DNA of 12,411 bases from Thalassospira sp. UBA1131 (GTDB lineage Bacteria; Pseudomonadota; Alphaproteobacteria; Rhodospirillales; Thalassospiraceae), in assembly GCF_002311515.1 (NCBI RefSeq), contig NZ_DCAO01000026.1, positions 14,018 through 26,428 of the forward strand, given 5' to 3'. The notes beneath the pieces are model-generated. The model made no database searches. It saw nothing but the letters and a program-made list of their open reading frames with translations, and was not told the origin of the DNA. Of this stretch, positions 6,221 to 12,411 are shown in pieces (the stretch's first letter is position 1; every line of letters starts with the position of its first letter). Made by a program: the position numbers and the translations under genes.

Positions 6221-7355
6221 ACAGATTTTTACCAACGCCAAACTGGTTCTGGCCAACGAAGTCATTGATGGGGCCGTGCAGGTCAAGGACGGCAAAATCA
6301 GCGATATTTCTGATCGACCGTCCAACCTGCTGGGTGCAGAGGATATGGGTGGCGATTACCTGATGCCGGGCCTGGTCGAGCTGCATACTGATAACCTCGA
6401 CAAGCACCTGACCCCGCGTCCGAAAACGCGTTGGCCGGCAACAGCCGCCGTTGTCGCCCATGACAACCAGGTCGCCAGTGCCGGGATCACCACCGTGTTT
6501 GATGCGGTATCCATCGGTGACGTCAATGAAGGGTCTGAACGCATTGTGCGATTGATTGAATCGGTCAATGCCCTTGAACACGCGCTGGAAAATGCATTGC
6601 TGCGCGCCGATCACAAGCTCCATCTGCGCTGCGAAACATCCTTCCCCGGCATGGTCGAGGCCCTTGGTCAATTGATCGACCTGCCTCTGGTCAGCATGCT
6701 TTCGGTGATGGATCACACACCGGGTCAGCGCCAGTTCGTCAGCCTTGATGCCTATTACACCTACTATCAGGGCAAATATGGCCTGAACGATGAAGAAATG
6801 CGCAAATTCATCGCCACGCGCCGTCGCGATGCCGAGCTTTATTCCGAAAAGCACCGCCGTCATGTGGTCGAACAGGCCCATGCCAAGGGTCTGGCACTCG
6901 CAAGCCACGATGACGCAACCGCCGAACACGTTGCCGAGGCGGTTGCAGACAAAATGACCGTGGCCGAATTCCCCACCACGCTTGAGGCTGCCAAGGCATC
7001 ACATGAAGGTGGGCTTGGTGTGATGATGGGGGGCCCGAACCTTGTGCGCGGCGGATCGCATAGCGGCAATGTTGCGGCAGGCGAGCTGGCAAAGCATGGC
7101 TATCTCGACATCATTTCAAGCGACTATGTCCCGCACAGTCTTTTGCACGGCGCGATGAAGCTGTTTGACGAGTTCGAGGGCTACGATCTGCCACGCGCCA
7201 TTCGCACCGTGTCGCTTAATCCGGCGACCCAGGTCGGGCTCGATGATCGCGGCGAGATTGCGGTTGGCAAACGCGGCGATCTGATCCGGGTGCATCATTC
7301 CCCGCACCACCCGATTGTGCGCGGTGTCTGGCGCGAAGGTGTGCGGGTGTCATGA
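6213..7355 (+). CDS. phnM: PhnM, ribose-1-phosphonate triphosphate pyrophosphohydrolase
   Basis: A 380-residue metal-dependent amidohydrolase-fold enzyme that releases pyrophosphate from alpha-D-ribose-1-phosphonate-5-triphosphate, yielding the PhnJ substrate. Metal-site residues are visible: ELHTDNLDKH (56-65, H58 and D60), the pair of His in HRRHVVEQAH, SHDDATAEH around H232, and a late Asp in SSDYVPHS (D304). The protein ends with the small beta domain typical of the superfamily (GEIAVGKRGDLIRVH). Length agrees with E. coli PhnM (378). I chose the ATG at 6213, which overlaps the phnL stop in ATGACTGA; a TTG at 6204 is in frame and would add three residues. The stop overlaps the phnN start by ATGA. 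Confidence 0.95.
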   Translation: MTEQIFTNAKLVLANEVIDGAVQVKDGKISDISDRPSNLLGAEDMGGDYLMPGLVELHTDNLDKHLTPRPKTRWPATAAVVAHDNQVASAGITTVFDAVSIGDVNEGSERIVRLIESVNALEHALENALLRADHKLHLRCETSFPGMVEALGQLIDLPLVSMLSVMDHTPGQRQFVSLDAYYTYYQGKYGLNDEEMRKFIATRRRDAELYSEKHRRHVVEQAHAKGLALASHDDATAEHVAEAVADKMTVAEFPTTLEAAKASHEGGLGVMMGGPNLVRGGSHSGNVAAGELAKHGYLDIISSDYVPHSLLHGAMKLFDEFEGYDLPRAIRTVSLNPATQVGLDDRGEIAVGKRGDLIRVHHSPHHPIVRGVWREGVRVS

Positions 7356-7957
7356 CCGGGGCACCTGCACATAATTGCAGATCAGGATATGGCCTTTTGG
7401 TCCTTGTCGTCGGCCCAAGTGGCGTCGGCAAGGACACCCTTCTCGATGCCGCGCGCGAAAGACTTGCCCAAGACAAGCAGTTCTGCTTTCCACGGCGCTG
7501 CATCACCCGCCCGGCCGGATCGGTCGGGGAAACACACATCCCCGTCCGGCCCGAGGATTTCGGACAAATGGCACGTCAGGGGGCGTTCCTGCTGAGCTGG
7601 ATGGCCCATGATCTGGGATATGGCATTCCACGCCATGTTCTTGGCGAGGTCGAGGCGGGCAAAACCGTCATCGTGAATGTATCGCGCAGCGTCATTGGCG
7701 ATGCCTGTGCCCTTGTTGGACAAAACAACGTTCGGGTTATAAGCATCCGTGCCAGCAGCGAGGCATTGCGCAAGCGGCTTGAAGCCCGCGGGCGCGAAGA
7801 TGCCCTTGATATCGAACGCCGGCTTGCACGCGCATCCGCCTATCAGGTTGAGGGCGATCATGTTGTTCATGTTGATAATGATGCCGATCTAGAAACCGGT
7901 ATCGCGCGTTTCATCCGCGCAATTGAAATGCCACAACCGATTGCAAACCGCGCCTGA
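7352..7957 (+). CDS. phnN: PhnN, ribose 1,5-bisphosphate phosphokinase
   Basis: A 201-residue P-loop kinase of guanylate-kinase-like fold. It phosphorylates ribose 1,5-bisphosphate with ATP to give PRPP, the final step returning the ribose carrier to metabolism. The P-loop is GPSGVGKDT (21-29), and the guanylate-kinase-like FPRRCITRPA and EDFGQMARQGAFLLSW follow. The C-terminal part has the LID-like RLEARGREDALDIERRLARA. Length fits E. coli PhnN (about 185). It is the last gene of the operon and ends 18 nt before a strong bidirectional hairpin. Its presence implies that the cell makes ribose 1,5-bisphosphate, so some enzyme must first open the cyclic phosphate left by PhnJ. Confidence 0.94.
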   Translation: MTGAPAHNCRSGYGLLVLVVGPSGVGKDTLLDAARERLAQDKQFCFPRRCITRPAGSVGETHIPVRPEDFGQMARQGAFLLSWMAHDLGYGIPRHVLGEVEAGKTVIVNVSRSVIGDACALVGQNNVRVISIRASSEALRKRLEARGREDALDIERRLARASAYQVEGDHVVHVDNDADLETGIARFIRAIEMPQPIANRA

Positions 7958-7975
7958 GGCTCTTTCAGCCATCCC

Positions 7976-8006
7976 AAAATGCTGCACCTTAAAAGCGCAG
8001 CATTTT
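7976..8006. terminator. bidirectional terminator between the two phn operons
   Basis: A perfect 10-bp inverted repeat, AAAATGCTGC (7976-7985) and GCAGCATTTT (7997-8006), around an 11-nt loop. The A/T ends give a U-run after the G/C stem in either direction. It sits between convergent phnN and the 2H-type gene. The stop codon of the latter (complement of 8006-8008) touches the stem, so the transcript of that gene ends almost immediately after translation. Confidence 0.85.
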
Positions 8007-8707
8007 TATCCAGTCAACGGGAAACGTTTCAGCAATCTGAACGGCTTCCGATCACCCGGATCACCAAACAGGCACACTTCGCGAACGGTAAATGGTTCCT
8101 GACACGGCGGTGCGACCAAGCCTGAAAGTGCCGCTTTGAAGGGATCGATCTGATTGTCTGACAGCTTGTTAGTCAATGTCAGATGGAAGCGGAATTCTTC
8201 CATGACATAGGGATAGCCCCAGCGCACAAGATAGGCTTCCTGCCGATCCGTCAGACCGCTAGCACGGCGTTTGTTCATTGCCGCTTCGTCTTCGGGCTGG
8301 CGAAAGTCATCGAGTTCGCGCACCAGTGTTGCCGCAAGGTCGGCCAAGTCTGCGACGGGTTCGGTCGGAACAAGGGCCAGAAAACGACCAATCGCCTTTA
8401 AGACCAGATGTCCGCACGCTACCGGTGCAATCGTTTTGCAAAGTCGCGAAACGGTGGTTTCCAGATCGCCACGATCCATGCCGCGTGGCAGTGCAAATGG
8501 CGGTTTCAGGGTGCCATGAAAACCGTATCGGCTTGGCGACGTGGTTGCCGCCACAATCTCGGCCTCTGTCAGGTCTGCAACAATTGGCCGTGGCAACTGG
8601 TTTCCGGTTTCCGGATCACGCCCCAGCCAGGCATTGCCAAACTGCCCCAACGCGCTTTGTGGTTCCGGCGCATAATAAAGCGCGTAGCGTTGATAATGGT
8701 CAGTCAT
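8006..8707 (-). CDS. 2H phosphoesterase-like phosphonate metabolism protein (DUF1045)
   Basis: A 233-residue cytoplasmic protein of the DUF1045 'putative phosphonate metabolism' family found in alphaproteobacterial phn clusters. It has both motifs of the 2H phosphoesterase superfamily: YGFHGTLKPPF (H64-x-T66) and FRFHLTLTNKL (H175-x-T177). Enzymes of this superfamily open cyclic phosphodiesters using the two His. The pathway leaves a 5-phosphoribosyl 1,2-cyclic phosphate, and no PhnP is encoded here, so this protein is a good candidate for that ring-opening step; this is inference from motifs and context. I chose the ATG at 8707 because MTDHYQRYALYYAPEP is the natural start; the frame extends to an ATG at 8773, but that start lies in a hairpin arm. 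It is last in the uptake operon. Confidence 0.85.
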   Translation of the reverse strand: MTDHYQRYALYYAPEPQSALGQFGNAWLGRDPETGNQLPRPIVADLTEAEIVAATTSPSRYGFHGTLKPPFALPRGMDRGDLETTVSRLCKTIAPVACGHLVLKAIGRFLALVPTEPVADLADLAATLVRELDDFRQPEDEAAMNKRRASGLTDRQEAYLVRWGYPYVMEEFRFHLTLTNKLSDNQIDPFKAALSGLVAPPCQEPFTVREVCLFGDPGDRKPFRLLKRFPLTG

Positions 8708-8741
8708 AAGTGAACTCTGGAAACGGGTGACGCGGCAAGAA

Positions 8742-8773
8742 ATGCCAAAGGTCAGTAGCTTAACCTTCGGCAT
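8742..8773 (-). other. intercistronic hairpin before the 2H gene
   Basis: In the 95-nt gap after the acyltransferase gene, minus-strand RNA can pair ATGCCGAAGGT with ACCTTTGGCAT (11 bp, one G-U wobble; 10-nt loop). The plus-strand reading would have an A-C mismatch, so the structure favours the minus-strand transcript. It is followed by TTCTTG, too short a U-run for a strong terminator. A weak attenuator or a processing/stability element is likely. Confidence 0.55.
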
Positions 8774-8802
8774 CCATCAAATCATTGGGAAATATTGATC
8801 GG

Positions 8803-9450
8803 TTAAACCGTATCGTATTTCAGGCAAAAGTCACGCACCGAAAGCGTTCGGAAATCCTGCAACCTCTCGCGCAGCATTTCATGCGACCAATCCCACCAGC
8901 GAATGCGCAACAGGGCATCGACGATGTCTGCCTCAAACCGTGGGCGCAGGGGGACTGCCGGAATGCCTGTCACAATCGTGTAGGGCGCGACATCCCTGGT
9001 GACCACCGCACCAGATCCGACAACAGAACCGATGCCAATGGTGACCCCACCCTGCACAATCGCGCCATGCCCGATCCAGACATCATGTTCCAGACGCACA
9101 CGTTTTTCACGACGCCAGTCAAAGAATGCCGGGTCATCTTCGCCCAGTTCATAGGCGCTGGAGCGATATTGGAAATGATGCATCGATGCTCGATCCATCG
9201 GGTGCTGTCCCGGGTTGATGCGGGTATGGGCGGCGATATTCACGAACTTGCCGATATCGGAATAGATGATCTCGCTGTCATTCACGACATAGGAATAATC
9301 ATCCATTTTCGTTTCGCGCACCGAGGTCCGTTCACCGACTTCGGTCCAGACACCCATTTCGCAATCAACGACAATCGCTGTTTGGTCAATCGTGGGCTGT
9401 TCCGACAATGCCTTCATTGCCGGTTTGGCCTGCGTAATCTTAAACGCCAT
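8803..9450 (-). CDS. hexapeptide-repeat acyltransferase of phosphonate clusters
   Basis: A 215-residue left-handed beta-helix acyltransferase. The imperfect hexapeptide repeat runs from about residue 60 to 165 and is clearest at HDVWIGHGAIVQGGVTIGIG (122-141) and VVGSGAVVTRDVAPY. A His-containing excursion (MHHFQYRSSAYELGEDDPAFF, about 90-110) sits where xenobiotic acetyltransferases (chloramphenicol type) place the active site. It matches the family described as 'phosphonate metabolism protein, transferase hexapeptide repeat'. The acyl acceptor is unknown; an aminoalkylphosphonate is plausible by analogy with PhnO, an unrelated GNAT enzyme that N-acetylates aminophosphonates in E. coli. The start is 2 nt after the phnE stop, so it belongs to the uptake operon. 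Confidence 0.85.
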   Translation of the reverse strand: MAFKITQAKPAMKALSEQPTIDQTAIVVDCEMGVWTEVGERTSVRETKMDDYSYVVNDSEIIYSDIGKFVNIAAHTRINPGQHPMDRASMHHFQYRSSAYELGEDDPAFFDWRREKRVRLEHDVWIGHGAIVQGGVTIGIGSVVGSGAVVTRDVAPYTIVTGIPAVPLRPRFEADIVDALLRIRWWDWSHEMLRERLQDFRTLSVRDFCLKYDTV

Positions 9451-9452
9451 GA

Positions 9453-10265
9453 TCAGGTCACCAGTTTACGCAGACGCTGGGACACCATATCGAGCAGGCT
9501 GACCGAGATAATGATGATGATCATGACCGCCGCTGTTTCCGCGTAATAGAAGCCACGGATATATTCCCACAGCACCATGCCGATACCACCGGCCCCGACA
9601 ATGCCCAGTACAGTCGCCGAACGCACATTGCTCTCGAACCGGTAAAGCGAATAGGAAATCCAAAGCGGCAAGACCTGCGGGATCACGCCAAAGATAACTT
9701 CCTGAAGCGCATTGGCGCCCGTTGCACGAATGCCTTCAACCGGTTCGGGGTCAATTGCTTCGACCGCCTCGGAAAACAGTTTGGCCAGAACGCCTGTGGT
9801 GTGAATCCAAAGGGCCAGGACACCGGCAAACGGGCCAAGGCCGACCGCAACAACGAACAACATGGCAAAGACCATTTCGTTGATCGCGCGGAAGGAATCC
9901 ATCAGGCGACGGACCGGCTGATAGACCCAGACGGGGACGATATTTTCAGAAGAAAGAATACCAAACGGGATCGAGCAAACGATGGAAAGCGCTGTGCCCC
10001 AGATCGCAATCTGGATGGTGATCCACATTTCTGCGACATACATCTTCCACATCAGGAAGTCGGGCGGGAAGAAGCCCTCGGCGAAGTCGACCATGTTGCC
10101 GCTGTTTTCAAACAACGCCATCGGGCGCATATCTGCCCCCTCCCACGACATGGCCAGAAGTCCAAGGATGATCGCCCAAAGCAGGAAGCTCGATGCCGAC
10201 CGTTTAAGGTCACGCGGCGGAAGCTCCGTTGCGACAGATGATGTCGAAGAAATGCTGCTGTTCAT
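9453..10265 (-). CDS. phnE: PhnE, phosphonate ABC transporter permease
   Basis: A 270-residue inner-membrane permease of the binding-protein-dependent type. A polar N-terminus (about 1-22) precedes a first membrane helix (about 25-41), a periplasmic stretch rich in Phe/Pro/Asp (50-75), and then the main permease domain with about five hydrophobic segments. The cytoplasmic EAA loop that docks on PhnC is EAVEAIDPEPVEGIRATGAN (167-186) followed by ALQEVIFGVIPQ. Only one permease gene is present, as in E. coli (many rhizobia have phnE1 and phnE2), so a homodimer is implied. The start is 68 nt after the phnD stop, past a strong hairpin, and GGGA lies upstream of the ATG. Confidence 0.95.
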   Translation of the reverse strand: MNSSISSTSSVATELPPRDLKRSASSFLLWAIILGLLAMSWEGADMRPMALFENSGNMVDFAEGFFPPDFLMWKMYVAEMWITIQIAIWGTALSIVCSIPFGILSSENIVPVWVYQPVRRLMDSFRAINEMVFAMLFVVAVGLGPFAGVLALWIHTTGVLAKLFSEAVEAIDPEPVEGIRATGANALQEVIFGVIPQVLPLWISYSLYRFESNVRSATVLGIVGAGGIGMVLWEYIRGFYYAETAAVMIIIIISVSLLDMVSQRLRKLVT

Positions 10266-10291
10266 CGTTCAAATCCCGGAATTAAAAGCAA

Positions 10292-10322
10292 ACAGGGAGC
10301 GCATCTTTGATGCACTCCCTGT
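10292..10322 (-). other. 14-bp hairpin between phnD and phnE
   Basis: In minus-strand RNA, ACAGGGAGTGCATC pairs with GATGCGCTCCCTGT around an AAA loop: 14 continuous pairs including one U-G wobble. On the plus strand the wobble becomes a C-A mismatch, which points to the minus transcript as the functional one. It begins 11 nt after the phnD stop codon and is followed by TTTGCTTTTAATT. It may act as a partial terminator or as a 3' block protecting phnD mRNA, raising binding protein over permease. Confidence 0.8.
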
Positions 10323-10333
10323 CGAAAAGTCGG

Positions 10334-11350
10334 TTACTGGTAGGCAACCAGGATGTCGAGTTCAGCAAGTTTCTTGTCGATCTCGGCAACGCGTTCTGCT
10401 TTTTCTTCAGCAGAAAGTTCTTCGGTGTTCTGGATTTTCAGCTTGTCCTTGAACAGGGCCAGCTGACGGATCGGGTAAAGCTGCGCGTTCGAGCTTTCCA
10501 TGAAAAGGCCCATGCCATCGGAGTTGTTGGCAAGAACTTCCTTGGCGCTTTCAACATCACCGAAACGACCGTAACCAAGGAAGAATGCCTTGATTTCGGA
10601 TTTCAGTTCGCGCGACAGGTCTTTACGGTAAACCATCGGGTCAGACGGGATCAGCGGCGAGGTCCAGATGACTTTGACCTTGTCGGTGATTTCCGGCTTG
10701 TTCATTTTGGTACGGCCAAGCTGCTCGGAGTTGTTGGCAGCAACATCAACCTGCTTGTTGGCAGTCGCCATCAGGTTGGTTTCGTGGTTGGCGTTACGAA
10801 CGGTCTTGAAGCATTCCTTCGGATCAACGCCGTTTTTGGCGAAGACATAATAGGACGGAACAAGGAAGCCCGAGGTCGAGTTCGGATCACCAATACCGAA
10901 GTTCAGCGAACCATCACATTTCAGCATGTCTTCAAGGGTTTTGACCTTGTCGTTGTCAGCCTGGGTGATGATGTGGGAATAGTAACCGTTCGAACCATCG
11001 GATTTCGACGTCTGAACGAAGACTTCGCCACCGGCGCGGTCAACGGCTTCCATTGCCGACTTGTTACCGAACCAGCCAACGTGAACCTTGCCAAAGCGCA
11101 TGCCTTCGATGATACCGGCATAATCCGGTGCAAAGAATGCCTCGACGTCTTTGCCAAGGGCTTCTTCCATGTCATCGATCAGCGGCTGCCACTGAGCTTT
11201 GAGGTTAGAAGTAGATTCGGTCGAAATGATACCGAAAACGATGGTTTCCGGATCCTGTTCGAGCGGCTTGAATTCAACATCGGCCTTGGCAACGACGGAT
11301 GCCAGCATCGTGGCCGCAAATGCTGCGGATGCGATTGTCTTAACGTTCAT
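10334..11350 (-). CDS. phnD: PhnD, periplasmic phosphonate-binding protein
   Basis: A 338-residue periplasmic binding protein. The first 23 residues are a Sec signal peptide (MNVK, hydrophobic AATMLASVV, cleavage probably after AKA, before D24). The mature part is the two-lobed PhnD fold. Family segments are APDYAGIIEGMRFGKVHVGW (74-93), SDGSNGYYSHII and GDPNSTSGFLVPSYYVF (154-170); in E. coli PhnD these regions line the phosphonate site. C145 and C180 could form a disulfide. The start at 11350 is set by AGGGGA (11357-11362) 6 nt upstream and by the signal peptide; the same frame runs on to 11500 inside phnC, which I reject. It lies second in the operon after phnC, and the strong hairpin past its stop suggests it is made in excess. 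Confidence 0.96.
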   Translation of the reverse strand: MNVKTIASAAFAATMLASVVAKADVEFKPLEQDPETIVFGIISTESTSNLKAQWQPLIDDMEEALGKDVEAFFAPDYAGIIEGMRFGKVHVGWFGNKSAMEAVDRAGGEVFVQTSKSDGSNGYYSHIITQADNDKVKTLEDMLKCDGSLNFGIGDPNSTSGFLVPSYYVFAKNGVDPKECFKTVRNANHETNLMATANKQVDVAANNSEQLGRTKMNKPEITDKVKVIWTSPLIPSDPMVYRKDLSRELKSEIKAFFLGYGRFGDVESAKEVLANNSDGMGLFMESSNAQLYPIRQLALFKDKLKIQNTEELSAEEKAERVAEIDKKLAELDILVAYQ

Positions 11351-11356
11351 AAGAAG

Positions 11357-11362
11357 TCCCCT
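11357..11362 (-). promoter_or_regulatory. strong phnD ribosome-binding site
   Basis: AGGGGA on the minus strand, 6 nt from the ATG at 11350. It is the best Shine-Dalgarno match I noticed in the uptake operon and settles the start of the signal peptide. Confidence 0.65.
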
Positions 11363-11420
11363 GTCAGAATAGATTTCGACATGTTTCGAGAAGGTAAGGC
11401 AGTCATGACAACTGGCCCGG

Positions 11421-12266
11421 CTAGCTTGTTGCGACAGCCAGGTCCTTTTCTGCGATGGGCCGTGTAACGGGCTCTGCGGCCTTTGCCGCACCATCGGCAA
11501 AAAGTTCGGAAGAATGTTCGCCGTAAAGTTCCTGAAGGAATTGCGGCGTCAGTTCGCTTGACGGTCCGTCAAAAACAACTTCACCATCGCGCATGGCGAT
11601 GGTGCGTTTGCAGTAGTCTTTTGCGTAATCAACCTGATGAAGTGATACGATGACGGTGACGTTGTCTTCGCGATTTACGCGATCAAGCGTGTTCATCACT
11701 TTGCGGGACGATGCCGGATCAAGCGATGCAATCGGCTCGTCGGCAAGAATAAGTCGGGCGCCCTGGGTAATGGTGCGCGCAATCGCCGCGCGCTGCTGCT
11801 GACCACCCGAAAGGTTCCGCGCCTTTTTCGACGCATGGGCATCAATGCCAACACGATCAAGCGCGCTCATGGCTCGCATCTTTTCGGTTTTGGTAAACAG
11901 ACCAAGCGACCCGCGCCATGCCGGCACACGGCCCAAAAGCCCCATCAGGACGTTGGTCAGAACCGAAAGACGGCTAACCAGATTGAACTGCTGGAAGACA
12001 ACACCAATCTCGGAGCGCACCTTGCGGGCACCGCGTGAAATCTTGCCATTTTCCTGAATGGTTTCGCCAAACACGACGATCTTGCCGCCATCGCGATCAC
12101 CGCGCAGCAAACCGGCAATGTGACGGATCAGTGTGGATTTACCCGAACCCGATGCGCCAATCAGCGCCACCATCTCGCCTTCCCGCACCTGCAGTTTGAC
12201 GCCGCTGAGCGCACGCTTGTCACGGGTAAAGCTTTTGTTCAGTCCAGAGATATCTACAACCAGCAT
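11421..12266 (-). CDS. phnC: PhnC, phosphonate ABC transporter ATPase
   Basis: A 281-residue cytoplasmic ATPase energising PhnE. Walker A is GASGSGKST (37-45), the Q-loop is VVFQQFNL (89-96), the signature is LSGGQQQRAAIAR (152-164), Walker B is LILADEP (172-178, E177), and the switch His is in VSLHQVDYA. The typical PhnC stretch NVLMGLLGRVPAWRGSLGLF (105-124) separates it from general amino-acid importers. A tail rich in Ala, Glu and Lys (about 255-281) extends past the E. coli length (about 262). The ATG at 12266 is preferred; a TTG at 12269 would add one residue. It is the first gene of the uptake operon, with a PhnF-type operator and a candidate Pho box upstream, and 70 nt separate it from phnD. 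Confidence 0.95.
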   Translation of the reverse strand: MLVVDISGLNKSFTRDKRALSGVKLQVREGEMVALIGASGSGKSTLIRHIAGLLRGDRDGGKIVVFGETIQENGKISRGARKVRSEIGVVFQQFNLVSRLSVLTNVLMGLLGRVPAWRGSLGLFTKTEKMRAMSALDRVGIDAHASKKARNLSGGQQQRAAIARTITQGARLILADEPIASLDPASSRKVMNTLDRVNREDNVTVIVSLHQVDYAKDYCKRTIAMRDGEVVFDGPSSELTPQFLQELYGEHSSELFADGAAKAAEPVTRPIAEKDLAVATS

Positions 12267-12329
12267 CAAAAGAGTCGCCTGAATGTGTTTCGCTGGATGA
12301 AGAAGCTACGCACAAACCGCGACTCTACG

Positions 12330-12347
12330 GTGACACTGATGTTACAG
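12330..12347 (-). promoter_or_regulatory. candidate Pho box upstream of phnC
   Basis: The minus strand reads CTGTAACATCAGTGTCAC, two 7-mers (CTGTAAC, GTGTCAC) 11 bp apart as in PhoB sites. It agrees with 14 of 18 positions of the E. coli Pho box and has the CTGTCAT-N4-CTGTCAT form used in alphaproteobacteria. It ends 63 nt before the phnC ATG. I do not find a convincing -10 at the usual distance after it, so this is tentative. Confidence 0.4.
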
Positions 12348-12375
12348 TTCGATGATTACGCAGAGCATATTGCCC

Positions 12376-12400
12376 CGACAACAATTAAACTTGTCTATAC
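12376..12400 (-). promoter_or_regulatory. PhnF-type operator at the phnC promoter
   Basis: The minus strand carries GTATAGACAA (complement of 12391-12400), 8 nt, then GTTGTCG (complement of 12376-12382). The same bipartite arrangement with the same 8-nt spacing occurs at the phnG promoter (1481-1505). TAGACA here could be a -35 (5 of 6), with CAATAT (complement of 12367-12372) as a weak -10 at a long 19-nt spacing. The site implies that PhnF also controls the uptake operon. Confidence 0.6.
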
Positions 12401-12411
12401 ATCAAGAATTC

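Noticed and set aside
5462..6325. 287-codon open frame on the minus strand opposite phnL and the start of phnM
   Set aside because: It lies antisense to well-supported genes with intact Walker and signature motifs and shows no family resemblance of its own.
8708..8773. Upstream ATG for the 2H-type gene
   Set aside because: The extra 22 residues overlap a hairpin arm and precede the natural family start MTDHYQRYALYY.
8785..9546. 253-codon open frame on the plus strand opposite the acyltransferase
   Set aside because: It is antisense to a gene with clear hexapeptide repeats, and its translation is rich in His/Arg/Asp as expected for a shadow frame.
11402..11409. GTCATGAC palindrome between phnC and phnD
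   Set aside because: It is only 8 bp, has no second repeat at Pho-box spacing, and fits no regulator I can name.
10307..11467. 386-codon open frame on the plus strand opposite phnD
   Set aside because: It is a shadow of phnD codon usage: it lacks a recognisable family and covers a gene with a signal peptide and intact PhnD motifs.
11351..11500. In-frame upstream extension of phnD into phnC
   Set aside because: It would bury the clear signal peptide and the AGGGGA ribosome-binding site at 11357-11362.
1..12411. Mobile elements, tRNA/rRNA, CRISPR arrays, integration sites
   Set aside because: I saw no transposase, terminal repeats, spaced direct repeats or RNA-gene sequence. No gap between genes exceeds 145 nt, and none contains an additional gene.

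Overview
The window is a complete carbon-phosphorus (C-P) lyase locus for taking up and using phosphonates, from a Gram-negative alphaproteobacterium. The protein sequences and the order phnF / phnGHIJKLMN, together with a 2H-type 'phosphonate metabolism' protein and a hexapeptide acyltransferase, fit alphaproteobacteria. A marine Rhodospirillales such as Thalassospira is my best guess, from protein flavour and moderate GC only, with no database search. Nearly all of the DNA is coding, and there is no mobile element, tRNA, rRNA or CRISPR array.

Layout: (1) 24-659, plus strand, a small two-repeat membrane protein of the TRIC/YadS (UPF0126) family, probably an unrelated neighbour. (2) 685-1398, minus strand, the GntR/HutC-type repressor PhnF. 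(3) 1399-1531, a divergent control region with two adjacent PhnF-type operators lying on the -35 elements of both the phnF and the phnG promoters. (4) 1532-7957, plus strand, the tightly packed operon phnG-H-I-J-K-L-M-N, with junctions from an 8-nt overlap to a 14-nt gap. (5) 7976-8006, a perfect 10-bp bidirectional terminator hairpin between the two converging operons. (6) 12266 down to 8006, minus strand, the uptake operon phnC-phnD-phnE followed by a hexapeptide acyltransferase and a 2H phosphoesterase-like protein. Hairpins lie in the phnD-phnE and acyltransferase-2H gaps. (7) 12267-12411, the phnC promoter region, with a PhnF-type operator matching the phnG promoter and a candidate Pho box.

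How the genes work together: PhnD (periplasmic) captures phosphonate, and PhnE and PhnC import it. PhnI, with the G/H/L proteins, joins it to the ribose of ATP in place of adenine. PhnM removes pyrophosphate, and the radical-SAM enzyme PhnJ cleaves the C-P bond, giving a 5-phosphoribosyl 1,2-cyclic phosphate. In E. coli PhnP opens that ring and PhnN then makes PRPP. No PhnP is encoded here; the 2H-type protein is the obvious candidate for the ring-opening step. PhnJ aligns with the E. coli protein as I remember it, with a constant offset of 8 residues through all known radical/Fe-S residues, so the core pathway looks intact.

The most interesting points are a shared bipartite operator, TAGACAA-N8-GTTGTCG, found only at the two phn operon promoters; the probable replacement of PhnP by a 2H phosphoesterase; and a 14-bp hairpin just after phnD that probably sets the ratio of binding protein to permease. 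I see no clearly undescribed system: this is a well-formed version of a known pathway with some uncharacterised parts.
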